A stretch of DNA of 64,000 bases. Source: Mixophyes australis. Taxonomy: Eukaryota > Chordata > Amphibia > Anura > Limnodynastidae. The notes beneath the pieces are model-generated. The model did not search any database. It saw nothing but the letters and a program-made list of their open reading frames with translations, and was not told the origin of the DNA. The position numbers and the translations under genes are program-made. The stretch spans positions 345,342,875 through 345,406,874 of the forward strand of contig JAVHZZ010000003.1 of NCBI GenBank assembly GCA_036250195.1, written 5' to 3'. Positions within the stretch are counted from its first letter, which is position 1. Every line of letters begins with the position of its first letter. Shown one piece after another: positions 59,855-64,000 of this stretch.

Positions 59855-62800
59855 GTACCCCCCCCTTGAGGAGGGGTCGAGGGACCCCGACATCCTGGTT
59901 TCCTAGGGAATTTTTTGAAGAACTCCTTCAGTTTCTTTGGGGCATGGAGTTGTCTCCGCGGAACCCAAGATCGCTCTTCTAATCCGCGATTCCTCCATTG
60001 TATAAGGAAATGCACCTGTCCTTGAACATTTTTAGAATCAAGGACCTTTTGAATCACGAATTTTTGTGGCCCACTGGAACCTCTCCCAGGCACACTTGAA
60101 GACTGGGCTTGACCAGGATAAAGCACTGGCTTCAATAGAGAACAATGAAAGGTGTTTGGAATTCTTAACGAGCCTGGAATTTTTAACCTAAATGCGACGG
60201 AGTTCACCTGCTTGATGATAAGAAACGGCCCGATGAACTTAGGGCCCAATTTCTTGCAAGGTTGTCTGAGCCTGATATTTTTTGTAGACAGCCAGACTTT
60301 CTGGCCAACCTTAAGGGAGCAGGGGGTACGGTGTCGGTCCGAATTTGTTTTTGCAATAAGTGAGGCTTGTTTTAAAGATGAATGTACTTTCTTCCAGACA
60401 ACTCTGAGATCCCTGGCAGTGGAACGGATCTCCTGGATACCAACGGACTGGAGTGAATACAAAGAGTTAGATCTGGGGTGGAAACCATAATTGCAAAAGA
60501 ACGGAGAGGTTTTCGTGGATGAGTGACAGGAGTTGTTACAGGCAAATTCTGCCCAGGGCAACAAGGAGGACCAGTTGTCATGGAACTCTGATATGTAGCA
60601 TCGCAAGAACTTCTCCAAGGACTGGTTAACCCTTTCAGTCTGCCCATTTGACTGAGGGTGGTATGCAGATGATAAACTGACCTTGATTCCCAGGAGGGTA
60701 CAGAATGATCTCCAGAACTGCGCTATGAACTGGGAACCCCGATCGGAGACGATGTCTGTAGGGAGTCCATGGAGGCGGAAAATGTGTTGAATGAACAAAA
60801 CTGCCAAATCTCGAGCAGTAGGCAGCCTAGTGAGTGGAATGAAATGTGCCATCTTGCTGAACCGGTCTACCACGACCCAAATGGTATTGTGTCCCGCAGA
60901 GGGTGGCAGATCGACTATAAAGTCCATGGACAGATGGGTCCAGGGTTTACCAGGGGCGGCCAACGGAACTAACTGACCTACCGGGCGAGTCCTGGGAACT
61001 TTGTTCCTGGCACAAACTTCACAGGACCGGACGTGACTCTTGACGTCAGCAGACAGAGACGGCCACCATACAGTACGGGAAAGGATTTCCAGTGTTTTGT
61101 AGACTCCAGGATGCCCAGCAGTCCGACTGTTGTGTGCCTCAGCAAGGACTGTCTTCCTTAGATGAACTGGGACAAACAAACATCCTGCCGGAGTGTTATC
61201 AGGAGCCAACCTCTGGAACCTTTGTAAGGTACAGCTCAAATCTTGAGTTAATCCGGCATGAATCATAGACACAGGAACAATAGGCTCTGAGCAGGTGACC
61301 GGAGCATGATGTGCCAGGAAACTTCTAGACAGGGCGTCCGCTTGAATATTTTTGGAACCAGGACGATAGGTGATAATAAAGTTGAACCGAGTGAAGAACA
61401 GCGACCACCGAGCCTGTCGGGGGTTCAGACGTTTGGCTGACTGTATATACTGTAAGTTCTTATGATCCGTTATAACGGAGATCTGGTGTGCAGCGCCTTC
61501 CAACCAGTGTCGCCATTCCTCAAAGGCCCATTTAATTGCCAGCAATTCTCGGTTTCCCACGTCATAGTTGGTTTCCGCTGATGAGAACTGACGGGAAAAA
61601 AAGGCACATGGATGTAAGCGGTGGGTCTGGGGGTCTTTTTGTGACAAGACAGCCCCAGCACCGACGTCAGAAGCATCTACCTCAAGAACAAACGGTACCC
61701 TAGGATCCGGATGTCTGAGAACCTGAGCAGACACAAAAGCTTTCTTCAGGGTTTTGAATGCATTTATTGCCTGTTGTGACCAAACAGTTGGATCACCTCC
61801 TTTGCGGGTCAAGGTGACAATAGGAGCCACGATATCAGCAAAGCCGCCAATAAACCTCCTGTAGTAATTGGCGAATCCCAGGAATCTCTGGACCGCCTTG
61901 AGGTTATTCGGTTGAATCCAATCCAGAATTGCTTGGACCTTGGTTGGGTCCATGGAGAAACCTTCTGAGGAGATTAGATAACCGAGGAAGGATACCTTCT
62001 GGACCTCGAACTCGCATTTCTCGAGTTTCGCGTAGAGGTGATGTTCCCGTAATTTCTGTAGGATTTGTCTGACATGACCCTGGTGCGCAGACAACGATTT
62101 TGAATATATGAGGATGTCATCAAGGTAAACAACAACAAAGTGTCCCAGGAACTCACGTAACACCTCATTAATCAAATCCTGAAATACGGCAGGAGCATTA
62201 CTCAGGCCAAACGGCATGACCAGGTATTCGTAATGGCCCGAGAGCGTGTTGAACGCCGTCTTCCACTCATCACCTGCTCTAATACGTATGAGATTATAGG
62301 CTCCACGAAGATCAATTTTTGTGAAGATAGTGGCTCCTCTTAATTGATCAAAAAGAACGGAGATGAGGGGAAGGGGGTAGGTGTTCTTAACCGTAATAAG
62401 GTTCAGCCCTCGATAGTCGATACAGGGTCTGAGTCCACCGTCCTTCTTGGGTACAAAGAAACACCCTGCTCCTACTGGGGACTTGGATGGCCTGATGAAG
62501 CCCTTCTCCAAGTTTTCGTCAATATACTCCTGCATGGATTTGGTCTCTGGACCGGAGAGAGGATACAAGCGTCCCTTGGGTAATTTAGAGCCCGGAATGA
62601 GCTCAATGGCACAGTCGAAATTGCGGTGCGGTGGTAGTGTGTCAGCAGCCTTTTTGGAGAAAACATCCCAGTAGTCATGATACTGAGAAGGGAGCTGCTC
62701 CGGAATAGACTGAATAATACGTAGAGGTAGTGTCAAGCAAGACTGTGTACAATGGGGGCTCCACTGGACAATTTCTCCTTTTGCCCAATCCATGACGGGG

Positions 62801-63240
62801 TTATGGCAGGATAGCCAAGGGTGGCCCAGAATTAAAGGAACCGATGGACATTCGATAAGACGTAAGACTATGGATTCCGAATGGAGAGCGCCAACGTTCA
62901 ACTGTAGTGGTGGGGTCTCCCAAGTAATCTTGCCTCCTGGCAACGGACTACCATCTAAGCCACATACCGTAATGGCAGATTGGAGTTTAATCCGCGGAAT
63001 CCCAGCAGAGCGGGCAAACTCGATGTCAAGGAAGTTGCCAGCAGCTCCACTGTCAATGAAGGCTGATAGTTTCGTAGAACGAGCACTGAACGTGAGCTGT
63101 GCAGGGACCAATAGTGCATTTTTCTGGGAGACAATTTGTAGACCTAAGTGAACTCTCCCCTCGTTCCTTAGGCATGCTCGTTTCCCGACTTGTTTGGGCA
63201 AGAACGGGAGAAGTGGCCTCTTGCGCCACAATATAAACAT
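59707..63240 (-). CDS. pol: Ty3/Gypsy chromovirus Pol polyprotein (intact frame)
   Basis: 1177 codons without interruption. Domains in order: aspartic protease FIDSGAAGNF (DSG at 63-65); reverse transcriptase about 220-395 with FTKIDLRGAYN and YLDD at 372-375; RNase H about 515-640 with LEVDASDVGAG, ELLAI and TDHKNL; integrase zinc finger H703, H710, C740, C743; integrase core D773, D833 (SDRGSQF) and E869 (NGQTER), a DD35E spacing; C-terminal chromodomain about 1058-1112 (FVIQKVLDSK ... FLIQWRN ... SWVP). The chromodomain places it in the chromoviruses. The last ~48 codons read into the LTR. An ATG exists at 63240, but the frame overlaps gag in the -1 frame, and residue 15 is the frameshift codon, so translation as Gag-Pol is more likely. 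All catalytic residues are present, which suggests a recent insertion. Confidence 0.95.
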   Translation of the reverse strand: MFILWRKRPLLPFLPKQVGKRACLRNEGRVHLGLQIVSQKNALLVPAQLTFSARSTKLSAFIDSGAAGNFLDIEFARSAGIPRIKLQSAITVCGLDGSPLPGGKITWETPPLQLNVGALHSESIVLRLIECPSVPLILGHPWLSCHNPVMDWAKGEIVQWSPHCTQSCLTLPLRIIQSIPEQLPSQYHDYWDVFSKKAADTLPPHRNFDCAIELIPGSKLPKGRLYPLSGPETKSMQEYIDENLEKGFIRPSKSPVGAGCFFVPKKDGGLRPCIDYRGLNLITVKNTYPLPLISVLFDQLRGATIFTKIDLRGAYNLIRIRAGDEWKTAFNTLSGHYEYLVMPFGLSNAPAVFQDLINEVLREFLGHFVVVYLDDILIYSKSLSAHQGHVRQILQKLREHHLYAKLEKCEFEVQKVSFLGYLISSEGFSMDPTKVQAILDWIQPNNLKAVQRFLGFANYYRRFIGGFADIVAPIVTLTRKGGDPTVWSQQAINAFKTLKKAFVSAQVLRHPDPRVPFVLEVDASDVGAGAVLSQKDPQTHRLHPCAFFSRQFSSAETNYDVGNRELLAIKWAFEEWRHWLEGAAHQISVITDHKNLQYIQSAKRLNPRQARWSLFFTRFNFIITYRPGSKNIQADALSRSFLAHHAPVTCSEPIVPVSMIHAGLTQDLSCTLQRFQRLAPDNTPAGCLFVPVHLRKTVLAEAHNSRTAGHPGVYKTLEILSRTVWWPSLSADVKSHVRSCEVCARNKVPRTRPVGQLVPLAAPGKPWTHLSMDFIVDLPPSAGHNTIWVVVDRFSKMAHFIPLTRLPTARDLAVLFIQHIFRLHGLPTDIVSDRGSQFIAQFWRSFCTLLGIKVSLSSAYHPQSNGQTERVNQSLEKFLRCYISEFHDNWSSLLPWAEFACNNSCHSSTKTSPFFCNYGFHPRSNSLYSLQSVGIQEIRSTARDLRVVWKKVHSSLKQASLIAKTNSDRHRTPCSLKVGQKVWLSTKNIRLRQPCKKLGPKFIGPFLIIKQVNSVAFRLKIPGSLRIPNTFHCSLLKPVLYPGQAQSSSVPGRGSSGPQKFVIQKVLDSKNVQGQVHFLIQWRNRGLEERSWVPRRQLHAPKKLKEFFKKFPRKPGCRGPSTPPQGGGTVTSRGSAQPPRLTHPLPGRRHGDRDVISGHNPAVAGATSRRFRAASRQ
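59858..59872 (-). other. Polypurine tract of the Gypsy element
   Basis: On the minus strand CCTCAAGGGGGGGG ends three bases before the LTR. It is the expected primer site for plus-strand DNA synthesis. Confidence 0.7.
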
Positions 63241-64000
63241 AAGCCTTGTGACCGTCTCCTGTCTCTCTCCTCAGAGGAAAGACGGTATGCTCCCAATTGC
63301 ATTGGTTCCTCACCATCCTGGGAGATAGGAACGAAGGCGGATGGAGGTGATGACGTTTCCTTTTCAGTTTTCCGCTCTTTATATCTCCTGTCAATTTTAA
63401 TGGAGAGGTGCATCAGATCCTCCAGAGAGCTAGGAGACGGGTATTGCACTAGCGAATCTTTAATCTGTTCAGATAGGCCGACACGGAACTGACTACGTAA
63501 GGCAGGGTCGTTCCATCCACTGTCAGGTGACCATCTACGGAATTCCGCGCAGTATTCTTCTGCCGACCGTCTGCCTTGTTTCAAGGACCGTAGGTGAGCT
63601 TCCGCGGAGGCCACTCGATCCGGGTCATCGTACAGTAAACCCAATGCCTCAAAGAAGGAGTCTACGGACTGCATGGCCGGACTGGTCTGTGGCAAAGAAA
63701 ACGCCCAAGACTGGGGGTCACCCTGTAGAAGGGAAATAATAATCCCAACTCGTTGCTGCTCTGAACCGGAGGAGCGGGGTCTCATCCGAAAATAGAGCTT
63801 GCAGCTCTCCCTGAAGTTCCGAAACAAGGTTCTATTTCCGGAGAACCGATCCGGTAAATTCATTTTGGGCTCACAGATGGGATCTGGAGGAGATTGTGAA
63901 GCTTTTGTGGCTTCTTCTTGAACAGACATACGCTCAGCCAATCCCTGCATCATCTGATACAAAGACTCAACATGGCCTGCTAGGGTTTGTGCCGGAGACG
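63168..64000 (-). CDS. gag: Ty3/Gypsy Gag (5' end cut by the window edge)
   Basis: The frame is open from the window edge to TAA at 63168-63170, 276 complete codons before the stop. The internal TTG at 63962 is not a start; the frame continues upstream (LAGHVESLYQMM...). Central part MNLPDRFSGNRTLFRNFRESCKLYF is the typical Gypsy Gag capsid start (PxxFxGxxxxxxxFxxxxxxYF). Further LLQGDPQSWAF, then EEYCAEFRRW, fit the retrotransposon Gag domain. The C-terminus holds one zinc knuckle CLYCGARGHFSRSC (CX2CX4HX4C). It packages the element RNA. It overlaps pol by 73 bases. No stop or shift is seen in this portion. Confidence 0.92.
   Translation of the reverse strand, partial: SPAQTLAGHVESLYQMMQGLAERMSVQEEATKASQSPPDPICEPKMNLPDRFSGNRTLFRNFRESCKLYFRMRPRSSGSEQQRVGIIISLLQGDPQSWAFSLPQTSPAMQSVDSFFEALGLLYDDPDRVASAEAHLRSLKQGRRSAEEYCAEFRRWSPDSGWNDPALRSQFRVGLSEQIKDSLVQYPSPSSLEDLMHLSIKIDRRYKERKTEKETSSPPSAFVPISQDGEEPMQLGAYRLSSEERDRRRSQGLCLYCGARGHFSRSCPNKSGNEHA
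63192..63198 (-). promoter_or_regulatory. Predicted -1 ribosomal frameshift site CCCAAAC
   Basis: Minus-strand heptamer C CCA AAC in the gag frame fits X XXY YYZ exactly. Slipping back one base gives CCC AAA, the pol codons 15-16 (PK). The gag stop follows 22 bases later. Downstream, CCTAAG and CTTAGG can form a 6-bp stem, though at 19 bases from the site the spacing is longer than usual. Confidence 0.65.

Noticed and set aside
59710..63739. Plus-strand open frames over the Gypsy element
   Set aside because: Shadows of pol and gag on the opposite strand.

Overview
This window looks like vertebrate intron and flank, most likely from a frog (anuran). It is AT-rich and gene-poor. Its repeat mix is typical of amphibian genomes: TA-target fold-back MITEs, several hAT transposons, L1/Tx1-like and L2-like LINEs, a Penelope-like element, a tRNA-derived SINE and a Ty3/Gypsy chromovirus. 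No host species marker was tested, so 'frog' is an inference.

Only one host coding segment is recognised. It is the first coding exon (8751-9090, + strand) of a two-pore-domain K+ channel of the THIK type, best matching KCNK12 (THIK-2). The exon ends inside the first pore loop at a GT splice donor. The second exon is not visible, so everything from 9091 to the window end is probably intron 1, at least 55 kb.

Left part (1-8.7 kb): an L2-type 3' tail, a decayed L1 ORF2 C-terminus (+), two copies of a ~175-bp palindromic MITE (one inserted in a 34-bp tandem repeat), and a 400-bp palindrome. Middle (9-48 kb): more MITEs, two non-autonomous hAT elements with 8-bp target duplications (11870-13519 and 39492-40976), a 40-bp minisatellite with 120-bp higher-order structure (14851-15890), a GC-rich fold-back element (24118-24398), an L2-like 3' end, a promoter/ribozyme-like composite near 28 kb, an L1 relic on the minus strand (34885-36095), a Harbinger-like element (46706-47218) and a cluster of TGACATCA motifs.

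Right part (49-64 kb): a decayed Penelope-like reverse transcriptase interrupted by a SINE, a MITE carrying an L1 tail insertion, a 23-bp satellite with a 760-bp higher-order duplication (52.6-54.6 kb), then a near-intact hAT transposase on the minus strand. That transposase has lost its start codon where a Ty3/Gypsy element inserted. The Gypsy element has an intact 1177-codon pol with a chromodomain, one LTR, and a gag that runs off the window. Gag and pol are joined by a well-placed -1 frameshift heptamer. Insertions nested in older insertions give a relative time order, with the Gypsy element the youngest large one.
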